Shown one piece after another: positions 8,356 through 17,506 of a stretch of DNA of 41,263 bases (position 1 is the first letter of the stretch; every line of letters starts with the position of its first letter). This DNA is from Porphyromonadaceae bacterium. GTDB taxonomy: Bacteria; Bacteroidota; Bacteroidia; Bacteroidales; Porphyromonadaceae. Both the position numbers and the translations under genes were made by a program. The DNA lies in the NCBI GenBank assembly GCA_030528445.1, contig JAUMYV010000008.1:1-41263 (forward strand), read 5' to 3'. Below the pieces are notes generated by a model that worked only from the letters and a program-made list of their open reading frames with translations, did not search any database and was not told the origin of the DNA.

Positions 8356-8913
8356 CTAGAGTTTGTAGGATACTCCGATATGTGCAGCAACGTTTCCGTA
8401 ACCGAGCTCTAGATTGGCTGCTAGACGGTCTGTGAAGTAATAGCGTGCACCGATAAAGCTATCCCATGCCAGACCGCTATTTGTATTGCTCGCATCTATT
8501 GCTAGAGGACCAGAATAGCCATAGTAAGTAGCACTAGTCACTCTATAGCCCAGCATCAAGCCTACATAAGTGTCTAGCTTGTCTACAAACTGATAGTGTA
8601 GGGCACCACGACCGCCTAGTACGATGTGAGAGGTTTTGTAGCCCTGATTTACATTAAGGATTGTGGTCTTGTAGTCAAGCCCGTAGTACCCTACGTAACC
8701 ACCAACACCGATGGAAGACTTGTCATCAAAGAAATTATCCTTGATGCTGTACTCAAAAGAAGCAGCAAGAGGGGGGATAACCATGCTACCCACACCGTAG
8801 GTGCCAAAACCAACACCAGCACTTACGACCTTAGTACCTTGAGAGAAGGTGTCATTCTGAGCTTGAGCGCTAAGACCTAGCAACATTGCACCAATGAGAA
8901 ATAGTTTTTTCAT
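8356..8913 (-). CDS. Outer-membrane beta-barrel protein
   Basis: 185 residues with a clear signal peptide (MKKLFLIGAMLLGLSAQAQ) and alternating amphipathic strands rich in Gly, Tyr and aromatic residues (GVGFGTYGVG, SIGVGGYVGYYG, YVGLMLGYRVTSATYYGYSG, YYFTDRLAANLELGYGN), finishing in a barrel-like strand HIGVSYKL. This is the pattern of small OmpA/OmpW-like or beta-barrel family porins of Bacteroidetes; no specific function can be assigned. A promoter box at 8994-9001 overlaps the T-tract of the terminator of the upstream LRR gene, so it is a separate transcript about 80 nt upstream of its start. Confidence 0.8.
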   Translation of the reverse strand: MKKLFLIGAMLLGLSAQAQNDTFSQGTKVVSAGVGFGTYGVGSMVIPPLAASFEYSIKDNFFDDKSSIGVGGYVGYYGLDYKTTILNVNQGYKTSHIVLGGRGALHYQFVDKLDTYVGLMLGYRVTSATYYGYSGPLAIDASNTNSGLAWDSFIGARYYFTDRLAANLELGYGNVAAHIGVSYKL

Positions 8914-8993
8914 TTTTAGTGTAACCGTAATTTATTCTTTCGTCTACTCTATTCGAGGCTTTTCGACATACGCCTATGTTTAATAATTAAATA

Positions 8994-9001
8994 CAAAAAT
9001 A
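8994..9001 (-). promoter_or_regulatory. -7 box of the 8.4-kb barrel gene
   Basis: Minus strand TATTTTTG (TAnnTTTG). It coincides with the T-run that follows the 9000-9053 hairpin, so terminator and promoter overlap. Confidence 0.5.
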
Positions 9002-9053
9002 GAATTTGTCCGTCAATGTGTAAAATATCTCACACATTGACGGACAAATTCTA
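9000..9053 (-). terminator. Perfect 21-bp stem terminator after the LRR gene
   Basis: Positions 9000-9020 are an exact inverted repeat of 9033-9053 around a 12-nt AT-rich loop. On the minus strand the stem is followed by TTTTTG, so it terminates the gene ending at 9077. Confidence 0.85.
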
Positions 9054-9076
9054 TAGCTTTTTTGCTTCTGGAGGGT

Positions 9077-10441
9077 CTAGCGTAGGTTAATCTGTTGCTT
9101 CAACCCCTCCGATACCACAATGTAGCGACCTCTAGGCAAGGTAGACAAATCAATACGAGTTGCCTCCCCCATCACTTCTGTCTGCATGACCAAATAGCCA
9201 GAGAGATCATATAGGCGAATTGTAGCAGCCGATGGCATTGTCACGTTGATATGATCCGTAGCATCGGTGGGATAAACCTGTGGGCGTACAAGCATGCTAG
9301 AGAGCGAGGCTGCCCCATCTACGCTCCAACCTTTCTTCAGAGCAGCGGCCTTGTTTTCTGCAGAGAGTTCGTTCTGCTCGTTGCTGGTCGCAGTAGCCTT
9401 AAAGATAGCATCCTGCCCTAAGCCATTGACATCGGGCAGTTGCTTCACTAGCTCGGTCATGAACTTGTCATTGATGCTATTGCGAGTAGCGTCAATATAT
9501 CTGATCTGAGTGCACTTTGCCACTGAGAGCAGACGAAGTTTCCCCCCAGAATTGACATCTACGTGCTCTAGCGTACCGGTCTCGTCTAGTATCACAGCCA
9601 CTAGGTTGGGACAATTGGTCAAAGTGACGGACTTGATGGTACGTGCCCCAGACAGATATAGCCTCTTGAAATGCTGGAGATCTGAAAAGTCGATGTCGCC
9701 AAACCACGCCTTAATGGCGAAGATTTCTTCAATCAGTGGGCTATTCTTAAGGTTCAGCTTAGGGAAGAAAGCAGCTTCACACTGCAGGTACTTGAGCTTG
9801 GGGAGATTCTCTAGGTTAACCTCATGAGCTCCGCAGTTGGTGATGTATAGTTCTTCAAGAGCTCCACCACTAGGCAGGATGATTTGCTTGATGTTCTGGG
9901 TTTGCCCTGTCCCACCAAGAGGCTTCCTTAATCCGTTATCCAATATCTGGACAGGTCGCTTACCCAAAGCAAGAACTTTGAGCTTGGATAACATAGAGAA
10001 ATCGAAGATGCGCTCCTTGGGACGTGCTCTGAAGATCGTGGGCGTCGTCAAGTCCACTTCCTCAAGATTAATTGCTCCCGAGAAATCAAGCTCCTGAAGT
10101 CCAGCATCAATGATATGTAGTCTTTTGAGTAGCCTTTGGTCTCCCTTAATCTCGGTAGAGAAAACATTACTTTTGGCAATGCTCAGCTCCGTAATATCGC
10201 CAGTAATCACGATTGGTTGTCCTTTGATCCCCGTGTATTTGCCAGCACCACTATAGGTTTCCTGAACGCCCGAGATTCGGATGTTGCTCCCATGGATTTT
10301 GGTTATTTCGAGCGCAGGGGTTTCCTCTGTGGGATCCATGGCAAGCTTGATATCACCTTGAGCTATCAACTGTGTCGAAGCGAACAAGGCAATTCCTAGA
10401 GTTGCTAAGTATCTGTAACGTGAAAATAAAGTCTTCATCAT
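9077..10441 (-). CDS. Secreted leucine-rich-repeat protein with type IX secretion sorting domain
   Basis: 454 residues with an N-terminal signal peptide (YLATLGIALFASTQLIAQ), irregular leucine-rich repeats through about residues 95-330 (LHIIDAGLQELDFSGAINLE, LKYLQCEAAFFPKLNLKNSP and similar), and a C-terminal domain of about 70 residues (VYPTDATDHINV...IRLYDLSGYLVMQ...LPRGRYIVV) matching the T9SS type A sorting domain. By family knowledge, T9SS substrates cross the outer membrane via the Por machinery, lose the C-terminal domain and are attached to A-LPS or released. The repeat domain is probably for binding host or bacterial surfaces. The ATG at 10441 or the adjacent one at 10438 could start it. 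Confidence 0.85.
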   Translation of the reverse strand: MMKTLFSRYRYLATLGIALFASTQLIAQGDIKLAMDPTEETPALEITKIHGSNIRISGVQETYSGAGKYTGIKGQPIVITGDITELSIAKSNVFSTEIKGDQRLLKRLHIIDAGLQELDFSGAINLEEVDLTTPTIFRARPKERIFDFSMLSKLKVLALGKRPVQILDNGLRKPLGGTGQTQNIKQIILPSGGALEELYITNCGAHEVNLENLPKLKYLQCEAAFFPKLNLKNSPLIEEIFAIKAWFGDIDFSDLQHFKRLYLSGARTIKSVTLTNCPNLVAVILDETGTLEHVDVNSGGKLRLLSVAKCTQIRYIDATRNSINDKFMTELVKQLPDVNGLGQDAIFKATATSNEQNELSAENKAAALKKGWSVDGAASLSSMLVRPQVYPTDATDHINVTMPSAATIRLYDLSGYLVMQTEVMGEATRIDLSTLPRGRYIVVSEGLKQQINLR

Positions 10442-10506
10442 TTCGTATACTGTATTAAAATTAAATACTTAAATGGAAGTCTTAGAGCTTCCATCAACCT
10501 ACGTTG

Positions 10507-10514
10507 CAAAGTTA
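10507..10514 (-). promoter_or_regulatory. -7 box of the LRR/T9SS gene
   Basis: Minus strand TAACTTTG matches TAnnTTTG, about 65 nt upstream of the start. Confidence 0.5.
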
Positions 10515-10569
10515 CACAAAAATATCGCAATGGCAGTCTTAGTGTAGTCCAAATTTTCTTGACAAACAG

Positions 10570-11637
10570 CTATTTACGCCACTTCTTGGTGCGCTCAAAC
10601 TCCTTGTATCGCTCGTTGATGTAGGTGATCGCATACTCAATCATCGTATCGCGGCTTTTGGCTCTATCCTTTTGTTTGAGCTCTACCTGATAATCTGGAG
10701 CTATCCCTAGCTCTATATTGTTGCCCTGCATATCGAATGTCTGAGTAGAAGAGAAGCGAATGCCCCAACCATTAGGAAGCTCGCTAGACATGGGTAGCCC
10801 CCCTCCTCCTCCCGTTCGGTCTCCTACGACCGTCACTAGGGGGAGCCCTTTCATCTTGAGCGTAAAGTCATTAGCAGCACTATATACCCCTCGGTTAGTC
10901 AACAGGATTACAGGTTTGAGCCACTTCACGCCAGCTTGTAGAGGAGTTAGTCTGATGGGCGTAAGCGAAGAGAAGTCTTGATGCCCTGGCCCAACTTTGT
11001 GCCGAGTAGTACCCACTGTACGCTCTTCCCTCATAAAGTGGCGGGCAAATAGATCACTTGTCGAGACATTACCTCCCCCATTACTTCTGATATCTATGAT
11101 TAAAGCACGGCACTTGCTTAGGCGGCTCAGAGAGGCGTTGAGATTGCTTGCGCTGAGCGAGGAGGCGAAGCTAGCGAAGCGTAGATAGCCAATGCTATCT
11201 TGGGTATGCCCGTTGTACTCGAGCATACAGTAGCGTAGCCCACCAGCCATACGGTACTTATCGCCTAGGTAGTGGCTCACAATATCGGCAGAGAAGTTGC
11301 TCGGATAGTCCGTCTGCCAATTCCAGTAACGTCCGTAGTCAAAGGGAGTAATCAGATTGACGTGTCCGTCTTTGAGCTCAGACATCAGCTCTGTCATTAC
11401 CAGAAAAAGCGAGTCGTTAGTCATTCCCTTATGGATTTTGGGTAGATGCTTGTAGTACATATCTCGCCATGTGGAGTCTTTGGGGAGTTTAAGGTCAAAG
11501 AATGAGTAATGCTTATCGAGTGTCTCCCACAGGACATTGTAGTTGTGCAGCGCATCTGCCGAAAAATCTTCTCGCACGGAGCATCTTGAGCCGAGTAGGA
11601 GTAGAGCTACCAGGCAGGCTATGGTCTTTGTTTTCAT
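10570..11637 (-). CDS. S41-family peptidase-like protein, exported
   Basis: 355 residues from the ATG at 11637 (a GTG in the same frame directly precedes it). An N-terminal hydrophobic signal (ACLVALLLLGSRCS) contains a cysteine, but Arg at -1 is not a standard lipobox, so lipidation is uncertain. ELKDGHV (87-93), IIDIRSNGGGN (180-190) and NRGVYSAANDF (248-258, candidate nucleophile S253) are the S41 (tail-specific/tricorn-like) motifs. The general-base lysine is less certain. It begins 2 nt after the stop of the upstream DUF3316-like gene, so translation is probably coupled. Likely a periplasmic or surface serine protease, substrate unknown. Confidence 0.82.
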   Translation of the reverse strand: MKTKTIACLVALLLLGSRCSVREDFSADALHNYNVLWETLDKHYSFFDLKLPKDSTWRDMYYKHLPKIHKGMTNDSLFLVMTELMSELKDGHVNLITPFDYGRYWNWQTDYPSNFSADIVSHYLGDKYRMAGGLRYCMLEYNGHTQDSIGYLRFASFASSLSASNLNASLSRLSKCRALIIDIRSNGGGNVSTSDLFARHFMREERTVGTTRHKVGPGHQDFSSLTPIRLTPLQAGVKWLKPVILLTNRGVYSAANDFTLKMKGLPLVTVVGDRTGGGGGLPMSSELPNGWGIRFSSTQTFDMQGNNIELGIAPDYQVELKQKDRAKSRDTMIEYAITYINERYKEFERTKKWRK

Positions 11638-11639
11638 CA

Positions 11640-12608
11640 CTACAGAGGAATCAGAATATGTTCGTCCGTGATCAATTTGCGCCCACTCATCGGCTTGATA
11701 TAGGTCGTAACGCCGAGGTAAAACGTATGATCGATATGGCTATTGTAGATTTGGTTGAGTGTCCATTGGCGGATCTGAGTGCGGTACCCCATAGAGAGCT
11801 GCCCGTAATCCCAAATAGGTAAATCGACAGAGAGGCGAAGTTGCTGAGATTGCATATTGCCTAGATGAATCAGACGGAATCGCTCAAATAGCTCACTTTG
11901 CTCTCGTTTGTAGAGCTCGTAATAGTTTTCGCCAAACTCCTGAGCGAAGGCCGTACCGAGTAGGTCTATACGACTAGACAAACGAATCCTTGCTGGGAAG
12001 TGACGCCAAGGCAATTGATAGCCGTAGTGTAGGTTTGCCGTCAGAGACAAATCAACCTTTCCCGTTGCCGGATTATTGCCATTGCGCGAGCTGTAGAGTG
12101 TTCCCGCGCCTGCCGTTACGCCAGCTCCGGCATACAATCTGCCCCAGAGGCCTGCGCCGAGTCGATACATTAGGCTACGCTCTAGGCGTAGTTGCAGTCG
12201 TCTGATGGAGGCATTGCTCGCAGGGTTGACCGTCTGGCTGTAATCGATAGCAACGACGGAGTGATGTAGCCAGCGTGGATCTGCCACACGCGAGGCTGTA
12301 GGCCACCAGGAGGGCAGTAAATGTGCCTGCCTCTCTAGGCTATCTCTGCGATAGCCATATCGGAGACCCTCTGTGAGATAGCTCAAATTATAGCCGCCGT
12401 AGCGCAGAGGTGAGAGATAGCGATCTTGGAGTATAACCCCTCCCACACCTAGATAATGTGTACGTTGCTTGGGGTTGTGCACAACCTGCTTCGGTTCACG
12501 AGGGAACATCTCCCAGCTCAATCGTCCTAGTTGTGCCTCGGACGATGAGCCGAAAGCCAGCAATAAGGCCCAACAGATGCTAAACCTCTGCAGTATCATC
12601 CTCGCCAT
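11640..12608 (-). CDS. DUF3316-like outer membrane protein
   Basis: About 322 residues. The frame extends to 12722 but upstream codons lie inside the topoisomerase gene; the ATG at 12608 (or 12599) begins a signal peptide (MARMILQRFSICWALLLAFG...EAQ), giving a 20-29-nt overlap with the preceding gene's end. The mature part is rich in Tyr, Arg and Gly in alternating strands (YLSPLRYGGYNLSYLTEGLR, GLWGRLYAGAGVTAGAG, LNQIYNSHIDHTFYLGVTTY), consistent with a beta-barrel and with the Bacteroidetes DUF3316 family as I remember it. Role unknown. It sits between topoisomerase IV A and an S41 peptidase in one transcript. Confidence 0.75.
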   Translation of the reverse strand: MARMILQRFSICWALLLAFGSSSEAQLGRLSWEMFPREPKQVVHNPKQRTHYLGVGGVILQDRYLSPLRYGGYNLSYLTEGLRYGYRRDSLERQAHLLPSWWPTASRVADPRWLHHSVVAIDYSQTVNPASNASIRRLQLRLERSLMYRLGAGLWGRLYAGAGVTAGAGTLYSSRNGNNPATGKVDLSLTANLHYGYQLPWRHFPARIRLSSRIDLLGTAFAQEFGENYYELYKREQSELFERFRLIHLGNMQSQQLRLSVDLPIWDYGQLSMGYRTQIRQWTLNQIYNSHIDHTFYLGVTTYIKPMSGRKLITDEHILIPL

Positions 12609-15297
12609 CGAATAGTCCTTTTTCGTAATGGTCATCTTCGCCGTTGTCTTGGTACTGAGAGGTTGCCTCCTCATCTTGCTCCTGCAGAGGGCTCTCCTTG
12701 AGGGTGGGTAGCTCTGCCACATAGCCCAGTGGATAGCTAGCCAGACGCTTACCTCTGGCTCTAATGCTCTTAACCATCGCGAAGCTCTCTACATCGACCT
12801 CGCTAGTCTTACCCTCCTCAGGCTGCTCGTCTCGCGAGATTTGCAGTCGTGGATAATAGGTGTCTGTGAGCAAAATCAATTTATTCTGCGGATTATCCCC
12901 TAGGATCTGCTCACGCTTCTGCTCATGCTCTATGGGGAATCGCTTGATGTATGGATACCCCTGCTCGTCATCCCAATAAACAGCCGTCCAGAGCTTACGC
13001 TCGTCGTGCTTCTCCAAGCGCATGATTCCCTCCTCGAAGTGGTTCGTATCGCTAAAGTCTGTCGTATAGCATTCGCCACTCTCTAGGATTACGAGGATGC
13101 GATCTCGTGCGTCAAATTCTCCTAGGCGATCACCTTGTCCGTTGTAGTTTAGGCGCATCACATCGCGATCGAACCATACCTCTCGACCACCTAGGGTAGA
13201 GAAGCCCTTGCTGTGTAGCTTGATGCTGCTGATTTCGGCTTTGGTAACCAAAAGCCCGACTGCACCTTTGCCCTTGATAGCTATGTCGCTGAAGTCGCGC
13301 TCAAACTCGAAGAGCCTCTGCTTGCGGCTGTGCATCTTGAGCTTAATGGTAATCTTCTCCGCCTCTCCGTTGCTATTGGCCGAGAAGTAGAGGATGCGCG
13401 ACTTATCGCTCCCTCGAGTGAGGTCGTAGACTTTCTCTCGTATGATTCCCGAGAGGGCGAAGCGCTTGGCATAGCTGGTGCCAGTAGCGCCATCTCGATA
13501 CACCACATTATATATCGTACGGTCGTCACCACGCAAGAAGCGCGCCACATGTACCACTTCTTCTTTGCCATAGAATCGCTTATCTTCTACTTTGAAAACC
13601 ACGTACTTCCCCGAGCGGAAGAACATCACGATGTCGTCTAGCTCCGAGCAATTGGTTACAAACTCCCCATCCTTGAGCCCTGTACCCACAAATCCCTCAG
13701 AGCGATTGATGTAGAGCTTGCTGTCTAGCTCGGCTACCTTGACTACCTCGATCGAGCCAAAGTTCATGATCTTGGTACGTCTAGGATACGCCGCACCATA
13801 GCGAGCCTCGAGATGCTCGTACCAGTGAATACAGTACTCTGTGATATGTTTGATGTCGTGCTTGATGCGCTCAATGTCTTGCTGTATCTCCAGCATTTGC
13901 GCCTCGTGTTTGGGTAGATTGAAGCGCAGGATACGAGCCATCCTAATCTCTAGCAGACGCTTGAGGTCGTCTTGCTCAATCGGGCGAATGAATTGGTCTT
14001 TGAAAGGCTCCAAGCGTTGGCCGATATGCTCCAGAGCCACCTCTTCGCTCGATGCCTCCTCAAACTCCCGATCCTTATAGATACGCTCCTCGATGAAGAT
14101 TCGTTCGAGCGAAGCCGACAGATACTGCTCCTCTCGCTCGCTAAGCCTCATCCTCAGCTCCATATCGAAGAGCTTCTTGGTGCGTTCTACCCCATAGCGA
14201 AGTAGCTCGCTTACGTTGGTGAAGAGCGGTTTGTCGTCGTAAATCACGCAGCAGTTGGGCGAGATACTCAGCTCACAGTCGGTAAAAGCATAGAGTGCAT
14301 CGATGGCCTTGTCCGAAGAAACGCCTGACGCTAGAGTAATACGGATGTCAGTCGCCGCCGCCGTCATATCATCTACGCGCTTGATGCGTATCTTGCCTTT
14401 CTCTACTGCCTTGAGGATGCTCTCGATGAGAGAGGTCGTAGTTTTGCCAGCAGGGAGCTCCGAGATAGATAAGGTACGGCCATCGATTTTGTCAATCTTG
14501 GCACGGCTCTTGAGAGAACCGCCACGTTCTCCATCGTTGTAGCGCGAAACGTCAATTAGTCCACCTGTGGGGAAGTCGGGATATAAGGTGAACGGCTCGC
14601 CTCTGAGATAGGCACAAGCCGCCTGACAGAGCTCAACGAAGTTGTGTGGCAAAATCTTGGATGAGAGCCCTACGGCTATACCTTCTGCTCCTTGAGCTAG
14701 GAGCAAAGGGAAGCGTACGGGTAGGGCAACGGGTTCGTCTGTCGTGCCGTCGTAGGTTTTCTTCCACTGTGTGATGCGCTCGCCAAACACCGATTCTAGC
14801 GCAAAGGCCGATAGCTTCGCCTCGATATATCGCCCTGCAGCAGCCGAATCGCCAGTAAGGATATTCCCCCAGTTACCTTGGGTATCTATCAGGTAACCCT
14901 TTTGTCCCAGCTGCACAAGAGCGTCGTTGATCGAAGCATCTCCGTGCGGATGATACTTCATCGTCGTCCCCGCTATATTCTGTACCTTGATGAGCTTGCC
15001 ATTGTCCAGCACGCGCATGTTGTGCAGGATGCGCCTCTGCACAGGCTTTAGTCCGTCGTCTATGTGTGGTACAGCTCTCTCTAGGATTACATACGAGGCA
15101 TAGTCTAGAAACCAAGTCCTATACATTCGGCTCAGATAGCTGAGCTCGGGCTTGTATTCGGGCACGACCTCGGGTAATGCATCATCGGCATGATCATCAG
15201 AGCCCAATGGTTCATCTACAGGGTGGGAGGCTCCTTCTGTATCGAGAGGAGATAGGTCTACTTGGTCGTTTGGGGGGAGTATATCTTCGGGGCGCAT
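12580..15297 (-). CDS. parC: DNA topoisomerase IV subunit A (GyrA/ParC family)
   Basis: 905 residues. The breakage-reunion domain is intact: KPVQRRIL (84-91), YHPHGDASINDAL (115-127) and the catalytic tyrosine in AAAGRYIEAKL (Y157). The position equivalent to GyrA Ser83 is Ala121 with Ser at 122, typical of the ParC-type paralogue in Bacteroidetes rather than GyrA. The C-terminal domain (about 510-800) lacks an obvious GyrA box, again favouring topoisomerase IV, which decatenates daughter chromosomes with ParE. Unusual extras are a ~50-residue acidic/proline N-terminal extension and a strongly acidic C-terminal tail. A -7 box lies at 15323-15330. No parE is in the window. Confidence 0.88.
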   Translation of the reverse strand: MRPEDILPPNDQVDLSPLDTEGASHPVDEPLGSDDHADDALPEVVPEYKPELSYLSRMYRTWFLDYASYVILERAVPHIDDGLKPVQRRILHNMRVLDNGKLIKVQNIAGTTMKYHPHGDASINDALVQLGQKGYLIDTQGNWGNILTGDSAAAGRYIEAKLSAFALESVFGERITQWKKTYDGTTDEPVALPVRFPLLLAQGAEGIAVGLSSKILPHNFVELCQAACAYLRGEPFTLYPDFPTGGLIDVSRYNDGERGGSLKSRAKIDKIDGRTLSISELPAGKTTTSLIESILKAVEKGKIRIKRVDDMTAAATDIRITLASGVSSDKAIDALYAFTDCELSISPNCCVIYDDKPLFTNVSELLRYGVERTKKLFDMELRMRLSEREEQYLSASLERIFIEERIYKDREFEEASSEEVALEHIGQRLEPFKDQFIRPIEQDDLKRLLEIRMARILRFNLPKHEAQMLEIQQDIERIKHDIKHITEYCIHWYEHLEARYGAAYPRRTKIMNFGSIEVVKVAELDSKLYINRSEGFVGTGLKDGEFVTNCSELDDIVMFFRSGKYVVFKVEDKRFYGKEEVVHVARFLRGDDRTIYNVVYRDGATGTSYAKRFALSGIIREKVYDLTRGSDKSRILYFSANSNGEAEKITIKLKMHSRKQRLFEFERDFSDIAIKGKGAVGLLVTKAEISSIKLHSKGFSTLGGREVWFDRDVMRLNYNGQGDRLGEFDARDRILVILESGECYTTDFSDTNHFEEGIMRLEKHDERKLWTAVYWDDEQGYPYIKRFPIEHEQKREQILGDNPQNKLILLTDTYYPRLQISRDEQPEEGKTSEVDVESFAMVKSIRARGKRLASYPLGYVAELPTLKESPLQEQDEEATSQYQDNGEDDHYEKGLFDGEDDTAEV

Positions 15298-15322
15298 CTT
15301 ATTTGATTAAATTGCTATTATG

Positions 15323-15330
15323 CAAAGATA
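15323..15330 (-). promoter_or_regulatory. -7 box of the parC operon
   Basis: Minus strand TATCTTTG matches TAnnTTTG, about 25-30 nt upstream of the ATG at 15297. Confidence 0.6.
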
Positions 15331-15534
15331 ACAAACAGTAGCTATTCAGCCCAAAGGCTCTGAGCTCTGTACTCAAACTAAGCCCCCACTGAAGCGTGCC
15401 ATGTCGATAAACCTGACCTAGAGGGGACAAAAAGAATATCCGAAGATAGCAAGACCTTCTGCGGATGCGCCCCTCCTAGTGCTGTTGTCTAGACCGATAT
15501 ATCTCCCCAAGTAGCACGACTTGGTAGGTTTTGT

Positions 15535-15542
15535 TATCTTTG
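15535..15542 (+). promoter_or_regulatory. -7 box of the DUF4492-cydAB operon
   Basis: TATCTTTG matches TAnnTTTG and lies 33 nt before the ATG at 15576, supporting that start over the upstream in-frame codon at 15531, which would lie at the promoter itself. No FNR-like dyad was seen between 15298 and 15535. Confidence 0.6.
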
Positions 15543-15575
15543 TCAAGTATTCCTATCAATAATTTAACCAAATAT

Positions 15576-15818
15576 ATGAATCAAAATAAAAAAGGTAATC
15601 CGATAGCTCGTGCATACCGTTTCTACGTCGATGGCTTCAAGGGGTTAAGCCGTACGAGTCGCATCCTTTGGCTGATTATAGGGATCAAGCTATTCGTGAT
15701 GTTTGCCGTGCTGAAGCCGTTCTTCTTCCCCAACCACACCAAAAAGGAGGCGCAGAGGCTAGAGATGACGGGAGCTGAGTTTGTACAGAACGAACTCATC
15801 GATCGAGGAGCCGAATGA
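15576..15818 (+). CDS. DUF4492 small membrane protein, cyd operon leader gene
   Basis: 80 residues starting MNQNKKGN. A basic N-terminus, one strong membrane helix (about 30-52, LWLIIGIKLFVMFAVLKPFF) and a short charged tail. DUF4492 proteins are found directly upstream of cydA in Bacteroidetes, as here (77 nt gap). Their role is not established; by analogy with CydX-type peptides an accessory or assembly role for cytochrome bd is inferred. Confidence 0.85.
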   Translation: MNQNKKGNPIARAYRFYVDGFKGLSRTSRILWLIIGIKLFVMFAVLKPFFFPNHTKKEAQRLEMTGAEFVQNELIDRGAE

Positions 15819-15895
15819 GCGCTTATAAGACTGGCAGCATTTAAGTCGGACTATTCACTTAAGCAAATAAACAATCAATACTCAATTTCATTATT

Positions 15896-17476
15896 ATGCA
15901 CTTAGAATCACTAATGGCTTGGTCTAGAGCTCAGTTTGCTCTGACGGCCATGTATCACTGGCTCTTTGTACCTCTAACCCTAGGGCTTGGGATTATCATG
16001 TCTCTAGCCGAAACGCAGTACTACCGCACGGGCGATGAGTTCTGGAAGAAGAGTGCCAAGTTTTGGCAGAAGCTCTTCGGGATTAACTTCGCCATTGGGG
16101 TGGCTACTGGGATTATTCTAGAGTTCCAGTTTGGGACTAACTGGTCCAACTATAGTACGTTTGTCGGCGATATATTTGGTGCGCCACTGGCTATCGAGGG
16201 GATTCTGGCCTTCTTCATGGAGTCTACTTTCATTGCCGTGATGTTCTTCGGCTGGGATAAGGTCAGCAAGCGATTCCACCTAGCTTCTACATGGCTAACC
16301 ATCATTGGTGCGACCATATCGGCCATTTGGATTTTGGTAGCGAATGCATGGATGCAGAATCCTGTGGGTATCGTCTTCAACCCAGACACGGTACGCAGTG
16401 AGATGAATGACTTCTGGGCTGTGGCTCTATCATCTACCGCGATTATCAAGTTCTGGCATACGGTGATCTCTAGCTGGACCCTCGGGGCACTCTTCGCCGC
16501 TGGTGTGTGTGCTTTCTATGCACTACGCAAGCAGAATAAGGAGTTTGCACTGCGCAACTTCAAGATCATTGCGCCTTTTGGGCTTGCTGCAGCCTTGCTT
16601 ACAGCTATGACAGGGCATACCTCTGCGGTTGATGTCGCCGAGAATCAGCCCATGAAGCTCGCAGCTATGGAGGCGCTCTATGAGGCTGGCCCATGCGATG
16701 GTAAGGGAGGTTGTGCCGATGGGCAGGGTATTCCTCTGTCTGCTTTCGGTATGCTTAACCCCGCCAAGGAGTCTCCGGACGATGGCGTAGATCCATACTT
16801 GTTCAATATAGAGGCTCCTCGTGCACTCTCGTACTTAGTGGCCGGCAATGGCAATACCTATGTGCCTGGTATCAACAATATCCTACGTGGCGACTACTAC
16901 CTGCCCGATGGTACCAAAGCTCTGTCTGTAGAGGAAAAGATGGCTCGTGGTCGTGAGGCAATCGCAGCACTCAAGGACTACCGATCGGCCAAGAAAGCTG
17001 GTGATGAAGCACAAGCCGAGGCTAGTAAGGCAAAGCTCGATGAGCACTTCCCCTACTTCGGTTATGGCTACTTCGATAGCAAGTACGAGGTCGTGCCCCA
17101 CGTTCCCACGGTGTACTACTCCTTCCGCATCATGGTGGGGCTAGGGACTGCCTTTATTTTGCTTTTCGCTCTGCTCACATGGTTTACGTTCTGGGGCAAG
17201 AAGCCTGTCATCGGTACACGCTGGCTCATGTGGTTCGCCATTATCTGCACCCCTCTGGCATGGGTAGCTAGCCAATCTGGTTGGATTGTAGCCGAGCTGG
17301 GGCGTCAGCCTTGGACCATTCAGAATCTGCTCCCCGTGCGCGCTGCAGTATCTAAGCTAGAGACTTCGTCGGTGATCATCACTTTCACGCTCTTCTTCCT
17401 GCTCTTTACGCTGATGCTCATCGCAGAGCTCAACATCATGCGTAAGGCTATCAAGAAAGGCCCTGACCATCACTAA
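15896..17476 (+). CDS. cydA: Cytochrome bd ubiquinol oxidase subunit I
   Basis: 526 residues. This integral membrane subunit oxidises quinol and carries the three hemes that reduce O2 to water. Heme ligands are visible: H21 (AMYHWLF), H188 (FWHTV) and M413 (RIMVGLG). E101 and E109, the proton-path glutamates, K254/E259 of the quinol-binding loop (QPMKLAAMEA) and GRQPW (469-473) are all present, so the enzyme should be active. Residues 262-400 form a long hydrophilic Q loop containing a CDGKGGC pair of cysteines. In a strict or microaerotolerant anaerobe it scavenges O2 and supports nanaerobic respiration. It lies 30 nt upstream of cydB. Confidence 0.97.
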   Translation: MHLESLMAWSRAQFALTAMYHWLFVPLTLGLGIIMSLAETQYYRTGDEFWKKSAKFWQKLFGINFAIGVATGIILEFQFGTNWSNYSTFVGDIFGAPLAIEGILAFFMESTFIAVMFFGWDKVSKRFHLASTWLTIIGATISAIWILVANAWMQNPVGIVFNPDTVRSEMNDFWAVALSSTAIIKFWHTVISSWTLGALFAAGVCAFYALRKQNKEFALRNFKIIAPFGLAAALLTAMTGHTSAVDVAENQPMKLAAMEALYEAGPCDGKGGCADGQGIPLSAFGMLNPAKESPDDGVDPYLFNIEAPRALSYLVAGNGNTYVPGINNILRGDYYLPDGTKALSVEEKMARGREAIAALKDYRSAKKAGDEAQAEASKAKLDEHFPYFGYGYFDSKYEVVPHVPTVYYSFRIMVGLGTAFILLFALLTWFTFWGKKPVIGTRWLMWFAIICTPLAWVASQSGWIVAELGRQPWTIQNLLPVRAAVSKLETSSVIITFTLFFLLFTLMLIAELNIMRKAIKKGPDHH

Positions 17477-17506
17477 TCCACCAATCATCTAAATATACTG
17501 ATCAAA

